A stretch of DNA of 64,000 nt from Sphingobium sp. 66-54 (GTDB taxonomy: Bacteria; Pseudomonadota; Alphaproteobacteria; Sphingomonadales; Sphingomonadaceae). The stretch covers positions 1-64,000 of the forward strand of contig MKWI01000002.1 in NCBI GenBank assembly GCA_001899715.1, read 5' to 3'. The notes under the pieces are model-generated. The model was not told the origin of the DNA. It was given only the letters and a program-made list of their open reading frames with translations, and ran no database searches. A program made the position numbers and the translations under genes. Below are positions 1 through 8,107 of this stretch, in pieces. The stretch's first letter is position 1. Every line of letters starts with the position of its first letter.

Positions 1-450
1 CCATGAACCCGCCGCGACAATCTGTTCTCATCCTGATAGTCGCTGACCTCTCACCCAGATCGTCGCGCTATAGCCCGATCCGCTCGGCATGCAGCATGAC
101 GAGAGGAAGGCGTTCAAGGAGGCTGGTTGGCAACGTTGGTTGCCCGCGGCATGGAGAGTGACCTGGCCGGAGGGTTTGCGAAAGGTCCATCCCGATGCGG
201 ACCTTCACCCGAGCGTGATTGAGCGGCTAGGCGGTGGTCTTGTCACTGATCATGACAAGCGTCGGAGCTACCGACCCTCACCCTTGCGCGACCACAATCT
301 AGCGAGAGAGTATTTTACGCCTTCTACGTCATCCATGGAACCTGTTGGCCAGGCGGCCGCGGATAGAGATGGAGGCTGATCGCCCTTCAGGCTGCCAAGG
401 CTGATGTCCAACGGGCTGGTCAATGCTCCAAAAGCAGTCGCCGCTGCCAA
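1..450. other. Left edge of window: no convincing gene
   Basis: I see no gene I can support here. A 96-codon plus-strand frame (89-379) and a shorter one from position 3 to about 170 are open, but neither has a recognisable motif or a clear ribosome binding site. The stretch lies downstream of the minus-strand nucleotidyltransferase gene and may be a worn remnant of an older gene of the accessory region. Confidence 0.5.
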
Positions 451-1158
451 TCATTGGTAGAAGGCGTTATCACCTTCTGGCGGCTGAATCCCGCGCTCGA
501 TCGTCTGTAGTCCAACCTTGTTACCGGTTCGGACAAACAACGCGCGATAATCTTCGAGCGTCGCCTCGCGCGGTAAGGCCGGAGACCCGCCCTCCTGCAT
601 CAAATATTGCCGGAACCGCTGCCGCATCGCCACGTCCAGTCTGCGTTGATGGCGATTGACGAGAAGATCTGCAGCTAGAGGCGCCGCCGCCGCCAGCTCG
701 GTCGGCGCGAAAGCGGGCCTGCCATTCTCGGCAAGCTGCGCGATCGTTATCGTCCGAACACACCAGACCATGCGCCGCACAACCATAGGGGCGTTGAGAG
801 CGCCGCCGTGACTATCGAGAAACCAGCCAAGATCGCGCGCTTGGGCGATCTCGCGGGCATAGCTCGTCCGCAGTCTGAACTGCAAGCGAAGCTCATCAAG
901 CTGGTCCAGCGGATCGAATACCGGCCTCGCTTCACGCACGATGTGGCACACAAAGAGGTCTCCACCGCGCGCATCAGCTATCAGCTTCTCCCAAGGATAG
1001 AAGAACATCGAAAGATGCCCGATTGATTTATGCTGTGGTGTTCCCGGCGGGCTCACGAGCAGGAGATCGGTGTCGGAACCCCGGCCATTATCCTCGCGAG
1101 CACGACTGCCAAAAAGCAGGATTGCCGAAACGCCTCGGTCGCCTTTGTCCGCGTTCAA
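451..1158 (-). CDS. Small nucleotidyltransferase (NTP_transf_2/MNT-like), partner of WYL regulator
   Basis: Residues 15-33 carry the nucleotidyltransferase signature: G17-S18, ten residues, then D29-x-D31, as in minimal nucleotidyltransferases. The rest is mainly helical with no motif I recognise, and I do not find the HEPN R-x4-6-H motif. The strand where a third metal-binding carboxylate is expected (about residues 45-52, reading HLSMFFYP) has no acidic residue, so activity may be altered. The start is a TTG that overlaps the stop of the WYL gene by four bases, so the pair is translationally coupled. At 235 residues it is shorter than a typical CD-NTase and lacks an obvious helical C-terminal domain of that family, so I do not call it a CBASS cyclase. 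Alternatives are a MenT-like toxin or an adenylyltransferase that modifies a partner. Confidence 0.75.
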   Translation of the reverse strand: MNADKGDRGVSAILLFGSRAREDNGRGSDTDLLLVSPPGTPQHKSIGHLSMFFYPWEKLIADARGGDLFVCHIVREARPVFDPLDQLDELRLQFRLRTSYAREIAQARDLGWFLDSHGGALNAPMVVRRMVWCVRTITIAQLAENGRPAFAPTELAAAAPLAADLLVNRHQRRLDVAMRQRFRQYLMQEGGSPALPREATLEDYRALFVRTGNKVGLQTIERGIQPPEGDNAFYQ

Positions 1159-2063
1159 CGCATCGCTCGCTCGATTGCATCGATCGACAGCTTTCGCGCG
1201 GTTTTTCGGGCATTGACCACCTCATCGCGATTGATGAGCACCAGTTGTTGCTTGCCTGGCGGAAGTGCGTCGGGCTCCACATCGAAGTTGTGCTCGGTCA
1301 TCAAATAGAAGGTCTGGCTGAGGCGCATGGTAACGACGAGCCTGCCGTCGGTCATGCCGTACTCGCCCCGGAGCGCTGCTTGCTGGCTTTCGGACAGAGC
1401 CGGGTTCGGTGCAAGAATGAGATCAGTCTCGTGTATCCATTCGAAATCGAGTGCGGAATCGATTACGGCCCCAGAAATTTCGCCGGCCCGATCGATCCGA
1501 AAGAGATTATAGTCGCGAAAGTCCGAATGCTCCGCTGACCAGGCTCGGACGTACCACCGACCAACAGCATGAAAGAGCGCATGGGGTGCGATTATCCGGC
1601 GTGGCTCGGGCGCACCGGTGATTGACTTATATTGTATCTCCAACTGGCCGCGTTGATTTATGGCGTCGAGGATATGGAGGAGAATCCGGGCGTCCGTTCG
1701 TTTGCGCAGCAGCGAAACATTCTCGATGGGTGGCGTGTGGTCGAACCAAGTATCCTCGTGACGCATCCAACGATTTTCAATCGCAACCAGTTGAAGCAGA
1801 TACCGTTCAGCTGAGGCATGCATCAGCTTCGGTTCGTAGGTCGGCGCGCGCAGATACGCCTTCAAAGTCTGGTCATAAACGAGGTTCTCAGGCGCAAGCG
1901 CGGTATATTGGGCAATATCGGATGAAGCTTGCTGCGCCGAAATCCCGAAGGTTTCGGCAAGGTCGCGTCGATTGAACCGTCCGTCCCAAAAAAGCCGAAA
2001 ATCGATGAATTCGAGGCGCCGCTGTACCCCCCAGCGAACTGGCTCGCCCGTCTCTTCTGTCAA
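1155..2063 (-). CDS. WYL-domain transcriptional regulator (CapW/BrxR-like architecture)
   Basis: This 302-residue protein has an N-terminal winged helix-turn-helix (about residues 8-70, with a DLAETFGIS recognition segment) and a WYL domain (about 125-205) whose signature reads WYVRAW. A C-terminal WCX-like extension follows. WYL regulators of this size (CapW in CBASS, BrxR in BREX) repress defence operons until infection. The start is a TTG with a GGAGGG Shine-Dalgarno a few bases upstream. It is transcribed away from the MBL/E2-E1-JAB operon from a promoter overlapping that operon's promoter, so it is well placed to control both sides. It shares an operon with the nucleotidyltransferase. 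The class is clear; the link to CapW is inferred from architecture and context. Confidence 0.87.
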   Translation of the reverse strand: MTEETGEPVRWGVQRRLEFIDFRLFWDGRFNRRDLAETFGISAQQASSDIAQYTALAPENLVYDQTLKAYLRAPTYEPKLMHASAERYLLQLVAIENRWMRHEDTWFDHTPPIENVSLLRKRTDARILLHILDAINQRGQLEIQYKSITGAPEPRRIIAPHALFHAVGRWYVRAWSAEHSDFRDYNLFRIDRAGEISGAVIDSALDFEWIHETDLILAPNPALSESQQAALRGEYGMTDGRLVVTMRLSQTFYLMTEHNFDVEPDALPPGKQQLVLINRDEVVNARKTARKLSIDAIERAMR

Positions 2064-2092
2064 TCAACCCTCCAACAACCAGATTCGAAAAA

Positions 2093-2121
2093 AATATCCC
2101 ATCGCCTTTCTTGACTGACAA
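2093..2121 (-). promoter_or_regulatory. Sigma-70 promoter of the WYL-nucleotidyltransferase operon
   Basis: On the minus strand the -35 box reads TTGTCA (2116-2121) and the -10 box GATATT (2093-2098), with a 17-base spacer. The -35 box overlaps the -35 box of the opposite promoter, so RNA polymerase should not be able to occupy both at once. Confidence 0.6.
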
Positions 2122-2139
2122 GAGTGCGATTACCATAAT
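2111..2139 (+). promoter_or_regulatory. Sigma-70 promoter of the MBL / E2-E1-JAB operon
   Basis: The -35 box TTGACT (2111-2116) and the -10 box CATAAT (2134-2139) are separated by 17 bases, close to consensus. It is the only good promoter upstream of the rightward operon. The position between the two divergent operons fits regulation by the WYL protein, although I could not identify a clear palindromic operator. Confidence 0.65.
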
Positions 2140-2203
2140 CAATGGACGCGATGATCACAGGGATCAAGGACGAAGCGACGAACGGACGCAAAGGACCGAG
2201 AAG

Positions 2204-2392
2204 ATGGCGAAGAACACTGGTAATGGGTTCCGGCGCGGGGCGGTAACAGGCCGTACCCAATTTCAGCGCCCGGACGGACAGTGGCAGAAGCGCGATGAGC
2301 GCACCGGCCACCTCATGAGCGTCAAGGATGATGGCAAACCGTTCAAGGGCGTCGCCCGCGAACCGGATGGGCGCGACACGCCCAACGCATAG
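2204..2392 (+). CDS. 62-residue basic small protein at the head of the defence-like operon
   Basis: Starting at the ATG preceded by a GAGAAG stretch, this encodes 62 residues that are basic and polar, with a core of the pattern TGRTQFQRPDGQW followed by KRDxxTGHLM and DGKPFKG. I do not recognise a named family. It has no signal peptide, membrane segment or C-terminal Gly-Gly; the end is ...DTPNA. Its place as first gene after the operon promoter, ahead of an MBL protein and an E2-E1-JAB fusion, suggests a functional role. It could be a conjugation substrate or modifier, an antitoxin-like factor, or unrelated. Longer upstream in-frame starts exist but cover the promoter, so I prefer this one. 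Confidence 0.6.
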   Translation: MAKNTGNGFRRGAVTGRTQFQRPDGQWQKRDERTGHLMSVKDDGKPFKGVAREPDGRDTPNA

Positions 2393-2460
2393 CTCGGCGT
2401 CGGGGCGTCGGCTTGCCCGCGACGTGCCCCACCCACGCCGTTTGACGAAAAGGGATCATA

Positions 2461-3648
2461 ATGACTGCTTCAATCACATTCTTCCCCGTCGGCAACGGCG
2501 ATATGACGCTGATTACGTTCGACAACGACCAGAAGCTCCTCGTCGATCTGCACGTGCGCAAGGCCGCCAATGACGAGGACGATGATACACCCGATGTCAT
2601 GAGCGATTTGCGTGCTCGGCTGACCCGCGACGAAAAGGGCCGCATGTTCGTCGACGGGTTTCTGCTCAGCCACCCTGACAAAGACCACATTACCGGGCTC
2701 GAAGCCCACTTCCACCTTGGGCCGCCTGAGGATTGGAACGGAGATGATGACAAGATCCTGATCCGCGAGATGTGGTCTTCGCCGGTGGTATTCCGCCGCT
2801 CGTCCAAGAGCCATACGCTCTGCCCAGACGCGAAGGCCTGGGCCAAGGAGGCACGGCGCCGCGTCGCGCTGTTCCGCGAGAACGGCACGATTGCGGGCGA
2901 AGGTGACCGCATTCAGATCATGGGCGAGGACGAGGACGGCAAAACAGACGATATCCTCGGCATCGTCATTGAGACGAACGAAAACATCGTCAAGCTCAAC
3001 GAGAATAGCTCCGGCGCGTTCGAAGGTAGACTGCTTGCCCCGCTCCCCCAGGGTGACGACGAAGATGCCGAAGAATTGCTCGCGAAGAACCGCTCGTCGG
3101 TCATTATCCGATTCTCGATACGCGGCGGCGGAATCCTCGACAAGTGCCGCTTCCTGTCAGGTGGCGATGCCGAGGTGGCGATCTGGGAGCGACTGTGGGA
3201 CGATCTGGGCGACGAAAATGCCGACTGGCTCGACTACGACATCCTTCAGGCACCACACCATTGTTCTTGGCATAGCTTGAGCTACGACAGCTGGTCCAAG
3301 ATGGGCGAGGATGCCAAGGTGTGCGAGGCGGCCCGCAACGCGCTCGGTCAGATCCGCAAGGGCGCGATAGTGGTGGCGAGCTCAAAGACGATTGATGCAG
3401 ACGATTCAGACCCACCCTGCGACCGCGCCAAGCGCGAGTATATCTCCATCGTCGACGGCAAGAGTGATCGTTTCATCTGCGTCGCCGATGTCTGGGACGA
3501 CGAGGAACGCGCGCTCGAGTACGAGATCACCGCCAACGGCATCACAAAGACAGTGAAGAGCGCCGTGAAGGCCGCCGCGGCTGCCATGGGTATAGGTGCC
3601 ACCGCGAGCCAAGCCCGCGCTCACGGACGCGCCGATGGCTGCCGATGA
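2461..3648 (+). CDS. ComEC-type metallo-beta-lactamase-fold hydrolase
   Basis: This 395-residue protein has the ComEC/Rec2-type MBL fold. The metal-binding motif is H71-P-D73-K-D75-H76 within LLSHPDKDHITG. LSGGD follows near residue 231, and near residue 262 comes APHHCSWHS, the counterpart of the PHHGS loop. Family members are soluble metal-dependent hydrolases or nucleases. There are no membrane segments, so it is not a competence pore. An Ala-rich tail (about 370-395) overlaps the next gene by 14 bases, indicating coupled translation. An AAGGG-type ribosome binding site precedes the ATG. With an E2-E1-JAB fusion next door, a role in immune signalling or nucleic acid degradation is plausible, but the substrate is unknown. 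Confidence 0.85.
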   Translation: MTASITFFPVGNGDMTLITFDNDQKLLVDLHVRKAANDEDDDTPDVMSDLRARLTRDEKGRMFVDGFLLSHPDKDHITGLEAHFHLGPPEDWNGDDDKILIREMWSSPVVFRRSSKSHTLCPDAKAWAKEARRRVALFRENGTIAGEGDRIQIMGEDEDGKTDDILGIVIETNENIVKLNENSSGAFEGRLLAPLPQGDDEDAEELLAKNRSSVIIRFSIRGGGILDKCRFLSGGDAEVAIWERLWDDLGDENADWLDYDILQAPHHCSWHSLSYDSWSKMGEDAKVCEAARNALGQIRKGAIVVASSKTIDADDSDPPCDRAKREYISIVDGKSDRFICVADVWDDEERALEYEITANGITKTVKSAVKAAAAAMGIGATASQARAHGRADGCR

Positions 3649-5911
3649 TGAGGCCTGCGCTGCCGATCATGTCCTGCGGGTAGCCCTTCGGCACTCGGAG
3701 TGTGTCGGCGGGGAGGTTCTCGAACAAGAGCACGGGTTGGAACGTGTCCGCATCGACATGAACGTCGAAATGCCACTCGACATGAAGGCGGATGGCGTAA
3801 GTTCGAGCGGTGTTCGGACCTGTGAGTCCGTCGTGCTCAAGCTGCCTGCCAGCTGGCCATGGCAGTCCCCGCGCTTTTACCTGCGTGAGGATTTCCCTCG
3901 CCACTTCCCGCATCTGATGCCGTTCTCGACACCGCCACGCCCTTGCCTGATCGACGGAGATCAGGATGAGTTCTTCTTGCAATTCGGGCTCGTCGATTAC
4001 GGCGTGTTTCACCTCGTCGACCAGCTAGCAGTTTGGCTCCGCAAGGCGGCAATCAATGACCTGATCGACCCCGAGCAGGGGTGGGAACCCATGTTGCGGC
4101 GCGATTATCGCGACATCGTCGAACTCGATGCCGAGCATGCGCGATCTCTCGTCGATCGGAAAGGCGGGTGGGCCGTCTGGAAGGGCAAGTACTACCGCAG
4201 AGGCGATCCGAGCGGTCTGCTCGGGGTCGATGCGGAGGCGTGGCTGTCGAGCGATGGCGAGCGAACGCCGCTCAAGACGAGCGAGGGGGACGACACCTTC
4301 ACCGCGAGCCCGATGCGTGGCGACATGCGCGTGGGCAATACCGTTCTCGCGATCATCTGGCCGGACAAGAAGTCTGACGGCAGTGCGTTCGTCTATTCGA
4401 CCTACATGCCGGAGGACGTGGAAACGCTTGGCCACCTCCGCGCCCGCGCCGAGGAGGTCGGGTGCGCAAGGGGGCTGGATGCCTTCCTGAGCAATATTGA
4501 ACGCAGCTTCGCCGGCTTCGTGCTTCCTGCCCCGATTCCCGTCGCTGTGATCCTGTGCGCCCGTAGACCGGTCCACCTCATCGGTACTGAATCGGACATC
4601 GAACTACTGCCCTACGTCATAGACGTCCGTGCCGAACAAGGCAGGCAAACACTTTTCGCGCAGGGCAATGACGAACCAGTTTCGCCTGCTGCGCATTACC
4701 AATCGATCAGTGCACCACTCCTGCGCTCGCTCTCTGGCTCGCCCGAGCAACCACCCCTCGTAATGCTCGGTTGCGGAAGCGTCGGCTCCAAGCTTGCACT
4801 CCACGCCGCACGCAGTGGGCAAGACATCGTGTGCATCAGCGATCAATCGGGCCTTCGTCCGCACAATATGGCCCGGCATGCGCTTGGTCCTTCGCACGTC
4901 CCCAACAGCAAAGCCGAAGCGCTCGCCAAGGAGCTCGAGGGGTTCGGTCTGAGACCCGAGTTGCATAAGGGCGATCTCGGCAGGGATTTACGCGAACAGG
5001 AACTTGCGAAGACACTCTTGCCGAAGCGCGCTGGCGCCATCATCAATTCGACGGCATCCTTGTCGGTGCGAGAGGCATTAGTCGATGCCGCACCGCCACG
5101 CTACCGGGCGCGGCTCTTCGAAGCGGCGCTCTTCGGTCGAGGGCGCGGGGCCTTTCTCTTGGCGGATGGTCCACGGCACAATCCGAACCATGCCGATCTC
5201 ATGGCAGAGATGTACGCCACGATTGGTGGCACACCCGCGAGTAAACTGCTTTTCGACCCGGCCGAAGGGCTAGCCGAAATCCGGATTGGCCAGGGCTGCG
5301 GATCACTGACGATGCAAATGAGCGATGCGAGGCTTTCGGCCATGACCGCCAGCCTCGCGTTGGAGGTGAACGAACTAATGGCGGTGCCCGCCACCGACGG
5401 CACGATCATAATGGGTACGATGGATGACGGTACTCCGGCTACGAGCTGGGTCCGGTACCAGGTTCCTCCATTTGAGACCGTCGAAATCGCTGGAACCGAT
5501 GGCTGGGAGTTGCGGATATCGAAGCGTGTGGCCGACCGCATTCGTGCTGAAGCCGCATCCTATTCGGCAGTCGAAACTGGGGGCGTGATGATCGGTTGCA
5601 CCAGCGCGCGCCTGAAGACGGTAACCGTCGTTGATCTTCTGGACGCACCGCCTGACAGCCAGCGGAGCGCAGCCCTCTTTGTTCTGGGCACTCAGGGACT
5701 CCATGCGGCCATTGAGGCACGACACGAAGCGAGCGGAAGGACGCTGTTCGACGTTGGAACCTGGCACAGCCATCTTCAGGATACTGGACCTTCAGGAACC
5801 GACTGGAATACCGCGGCTGAGTTGGCAGCAGAGCGCACCCCGCCGTCGATTTTGCTGATCGCCACGCCGACACGCTTTCATGCTCTCATGCATACGAAGG
5901 AGCCGGATTGA
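3635..5911 (+). CDS. E2-E1-JAB/JAMM triple-domain ubiquitin-like conjugation/deconjugation fusion
   Basis: This 758-residue protein has three domains in order. An E2-like N-terminus (about 10-150) has candidate active-site C104 in a PPRPCLIDG context after a WPWQSP motif. An E1/ThiF-like adenylating domain (about 370-580) has the nucleotide loop G379CGSVG384 and a downstream N-x2-RH. A C-terminal JAB/JAMM metalloprotease has E647 (ETGG), H711-S-H713, S720 and D723. A candidate E1 cysteine lies in a GQGCGS segment. These are the activities of type II CBASS Cap2 (E1-E2) and Cap3 (JAB), joined in one chain. All key residues look intact. The ATG at 3635 overlaps the MBL gene by 14 bases; a GTG at 3596 would add 13 residues. 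The target of conjugation is not evident; candidates are the 62-residue protein, the nucleotidyltransferase or the membrane protein. Confidence 0.88.
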   Translation: MAADDEACAADHVLRVALRHSECVGGEVLEQEHGLERVRIDMNVEMPLDMKADGVSSSGVRTCESVVLKLPASWPWQSPRFYLREDFPRHFPHLMPFSTPPRPCLIDGDQDEFFLQFGLVDYGVFHLVDQLAVWLRKAAINDLIDPEQGWEPMLRRDYRDIVELDAEHARSLVDRKGGWAVWKGKYYRRGDPSGLLGVDAEAWLSSDGERTPLKTSEGDDTFTASPMRGDMRVGNTVLAIIWPDKKSDGSAFVYSTYMPEDVETLGHLRARAEEVGCARGLDAFLSNIERSFAGFVLPAPIPVAVILCARRPVHLIGTESDIELLPYVIDVRAEQGRQTLFAQGNDEPVSPAAHYQSISAPLLRSLSGSPEQPPLVMLGCGSVGSKLALHAARSGQDIVCISDQSGLRPHNMARHALGPSHVPNSKAEALAKELEGFGLRPELHKGDLGRDLREQELAKTLLPKRAGAIINSTASLSVREALVDAAPPRYRARLFEAALFGRGRGAFLLADGPRHNPNHADLMAEMYATIGGTPASKLLFDPAEGLAEIRIGQGCGSLTMQMSDARLSAMTASLALEVNELMAVPATDGTIIMGTMDDGTPATSWVRYQVPPFETVEIAGTDGWELRISKRVADRIRAEAASYSAVETGGVMIGCTSARLKTVTVVDLLDAPPDSQRSAALFVLGTQGLHAAIEARHEASGRTLFDVGTWHSHLQDTGPSGTDWNTAAELAAERTPPSILLIATPTRFHALMHTKEPD

Positions 5912-6561
5912 TGGCCGAAGGGAAATCTCTCAAGGAGCAAAATGCTTGGCTGATTAGAGCCGCGATGATCTGTCACGTTCTCGCCTTTGTCTGGGTTACG
6001 GCCGAGCCTACTAAACTGCTGTCAGCAGACCGAGCCACTTTGGCGAAACAGCTTGAGACATTTGCGGCGCCTGGAACCGCAGGTCTCGGACTTATCGTGA
6101 TCGCATCACTTCTACTGCTGGGCTTCGTTCCGCCCAAATGGCGCGACCGGCTCATGCATTGGCGCTGGAAAGACCCATTGCCAGGATCGCGCGCGTTTTC
6201 GAAGATCGGTCCTGCGAGCGACAACGTCGATATGCGCAAACTACGAACAGAGCTCGGAGCATTGCCCCGGGCTCGAGATAAGCAGAACGCGCTATTCTAC
6301 CGAATCTATCGTAACCATCGAGAAGATGTTGGCGTGCTAGATGCACACGGACGCTATTTGGCTGCACGAGACATCGGAACAATCACGGCCCTATTGTCCG
6401 TCACCCTCCCATGGCTGGCTTGGTGGGCGACCGAAGACTGGCCCAAAAGTGCTATATACGGAGCATGCTTGTTTGTGATTTATGCGCTCTGCGTTGTTGC
6501 AGCGAAGAACTACAGCCTACGGATGGTGCAGAACGTTCTCGCAGCAGCAAGCTCAGCATAA
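5911..6561 (+). CDS. Four-helix membrane protein, candidate effector
   Basis: This encodes 216 residues starting at an ATG that overlaps the stop of the E2-E1-JAB gene (TGATG). Four hydrophobic segments are visible (about 12-31, 53-72, 153-172, 178-197). A polar, Arg-rich loop of roughly 80 residues lies between helices 2 and 3. The C-terminus ends in small residues (AAASSA). I recognise no named family. Last genes of defence operons often encode membrane-spanning effectors that damage the inner membrane when triggered, and the tight coupling here supports a shared function. The effector role is inference from position and topology only. Base composition is lower in G+C than the core genome, as in the rest of this locus. 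Confidence 0.7.
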   Translation: MAEGKSLKEQNAWLIRAAMICHVLAFVWVTAEPTKLLSADRATLAKQLETFAAPGTAGLGLIVIASLLLLGFVPPKWRDRLMHWRWKDPLPGSRAFSKIGPASDNVDMRKLRTELGALPRARDKQNALFYRIYRNHREDVGVLDAHGRYLAARDIGTITALLSVTLPWLAWWATEDWPKSAIYGACLFVIYALCVVAAKNYSLRMVQNVLAAASSA

Positions 6562-6854
6562 GAGATTCGATGAAGATTTTCGCTAACACTGTTGGAATAT
6601 GGATTGCTGACAAGCCTATGTGAATTGGAGCTTATGGGATCTATTCGCGCTTGACTGAATGATGGAGATTGGGGCACGCACCCGGCCCGCTGCCCAGATG
6701 TCCGCTTTCCCGATTCTCACTTCCGAAAGGGGCCTTTCCGGAGTGTCCGCCATCGCAGTCATTCCTACATGCCAAATCGGGATTGTCATCGCCTCGAGTC
6801 GAAGGATTGGTGCCAGCAGCCCGCACCTCCCATCGTGACCAGCTTTGCACCGCC
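6562..6854. other. Junction between defence-like cargo and element backbone
   Basis: These 293 bases separate convergent operons and hold no gene I can support. Around 6722-6741 there is an imperfect hairpin (CCGAAAGG paired with CCTTTCCGG) that might end transcription of the minus-strand DUF2493 gene, but it has no run of T. Base composition shifts from lower to higher G+C across this stretch. Confidence 0.4.
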
Positions 6855-7787
6855 CTAATCGCCCACCCGATTGCGAAAGTCCCAGATGCGGATGCCTATC
6901 TTGCGAGCCTTGTCGGCGAGATTATCCTGGATGCCTGTGCCCGGAAACACGATGACGCCCCTGGGCATCTTCTCCAGCATGGCATCGTTACGCTTGAACG
7001 GCGCGGCCTTCTTGTGCCGGTTCCAGTCGGGGCGGTAGGGATCCTGCGGCACACCCCGGTCGCGCGCCCAGCAGGCAGCGATGCGTTCAGCACCGGTCGG
7101 CGTTGCGCCGTGCATGAGGATCAGGTTCGGAAGCTGGGCGTGGACCTTGTCCAGCACGGCGTAGATGCGCTGGTGATCGTTGCAGTCGGCGCCGCCGGTA
7201 AAGGCGATGCGAACGCCATCGGGATCGAACACACGTTGCTTTTCCCAGGCGCGCTTGCCGAGCGCCTTGCGGCTGTCGAGCACCGCCGAGGTCAGTGCCT
7301 TGTGATTCACCATTGGCCCGGAACGCGGCAGCCAAGGCTTGCGGATATGGATGCGGAACTGATCGGCGGCAGCGTCGCGGAAGAATTCCATGGTGTCGCG
7401 GCGTTCGATCATGGTGATGCCTTCGGCGATCTTGCGCTCCAGCTCGACCGACTTGACCTCGCTGCCATCCTGTTCGCGCTGAAGCCGCTTCTGCGCTTGC
7501 TCATTGTCGTCGAGTTCGCGTTCGATCCGCTCGCCGGCGCGGTGGAAGACATTGACGATGCCCCAAGCGAGATCTTCAAGGTCAGGCTCGATCCGAGTGT
7601 CGATGAGGCAGGAAACCAGCGCGTCGAACATCTCGGCGACGGCGCCGCCGGCGATGCGGTCGTCCGGCAAGGGGCGATGGTCAGGTTCGTCCTCGAAGGG
7701 ACGGTAGCCATAGAGCTGCATTTCCTGAAGCAGGTAGGCGGTAGAGCCGGGCTGCGCTTCGTGTCCATCGTCCTGGTCGGTCGCCAT
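6855..7787 (-). CDS. DUF2493 (SLOG superfamily) protein of integrative elements
   Basis: This 310-residue protein has an N-terminal helical part (about 1-170) and a C-terminal DUF2493 domain (about 190-305), a Rossmann-like fold of the SLOG superfamily. Visible features are VRIAFTGGADCND, the glycine-rich HGATPTGAERIA, and VIVFPGTG near the end. SLOG domains bind nucleotides or nucleotide-derived ligands. DUF2493 proteins are common on integrative elements and plasmids of alphaproteobacteria, where their role is not established. The start at 7787 is chosen for the upstream GGAGAT; a longer frame to 7895 is Arg-rich and unlikely. The gene is separate from the operons on both sides. Confidence 0.8.
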   Translation of the reverse strand: MATDQDDGHEAQPGSTAYLLQEMQLYGYRPFEDEPDHRPLPDDRIAGGAVAEMFDALVSCLIDTRIEPDLEDLAWGIVNVFHRAGERIERELDDNEQAQKRLQREQDGSEVKSVELERKIAEGITMIERRDTMEFFRDAAADQFRIHIRKPWLPRSGPMVNHKALTSAVLDSRKALGKRAWEKQRVFDPDGVRIAFTGGADCNDHQRIYAVLDKVHAQLPNLILMHGATPTGAERIAACWARDRGVPQDPYRPDWNRHKKAAPFKRNDAMLEKMPRGVIVFPGTGIQDNLADKARKIGIRIWDFRNRVGD

Positions 7788-8107
7788 CGAAAATCTCCGT
7801 CGTCTGACAGCCGCGCCTCTCGCGGCCTTCGTGGCGACGGCAGGCGGCGGGCGGAGCGGGACAGAACCGCGCCCCTTGGGGTGCGGCCGGAGCAAAGCGG
7901 AGGATGGCGAAAGAGCGGCTATTTTGTTTCGCGCTGCAAAGAACCGCAGGTTCGGCGGAAAATAGCCGCCCAGCCGCCATTGTCGTCCCGATCCGTTTGC
8001 CGCAGTCGCCCTCTACCGAAGGCACGAGCGCGCGGCGTCTCGAAGATGCCGGAGATGATGGCGAGCACCCGGGACCGCGGAAGTTCCCCGCAGTCCAGCC
8101 CTTACCC
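7788..8107. repeat. Gene-free stretch with an 11-bp perfect inverted repeat
   Basis: This 320-base gap holds no supported gene. It contains a perfect 11-bp inverted repeat, GCGGCTATTTT at 7915-7925 and its complement at 7959-7969, around a 33-base centre. The AT-rich arms stand out from the GC-rich surroundings. It could be a protein-binding site, part of a transfer origin, or an RNA hairpin upstream of the DUF2493 gene. I cannot tell which from sequence alone. Confidence 0.5.

Noticed and set aside
1..379. Gene in the 96-codon frame at 89-379
   Set aside because: No family motif, no ribosome binding site, and stop codons shortly upstream.
451..6561. Naming the left locus a type II CBASS
   Set aside because: There is no canonical CD-NTase; the nucleotidyltransferase is short and lacks a clear third acidic residue. 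CBASS is used only as a comparison.
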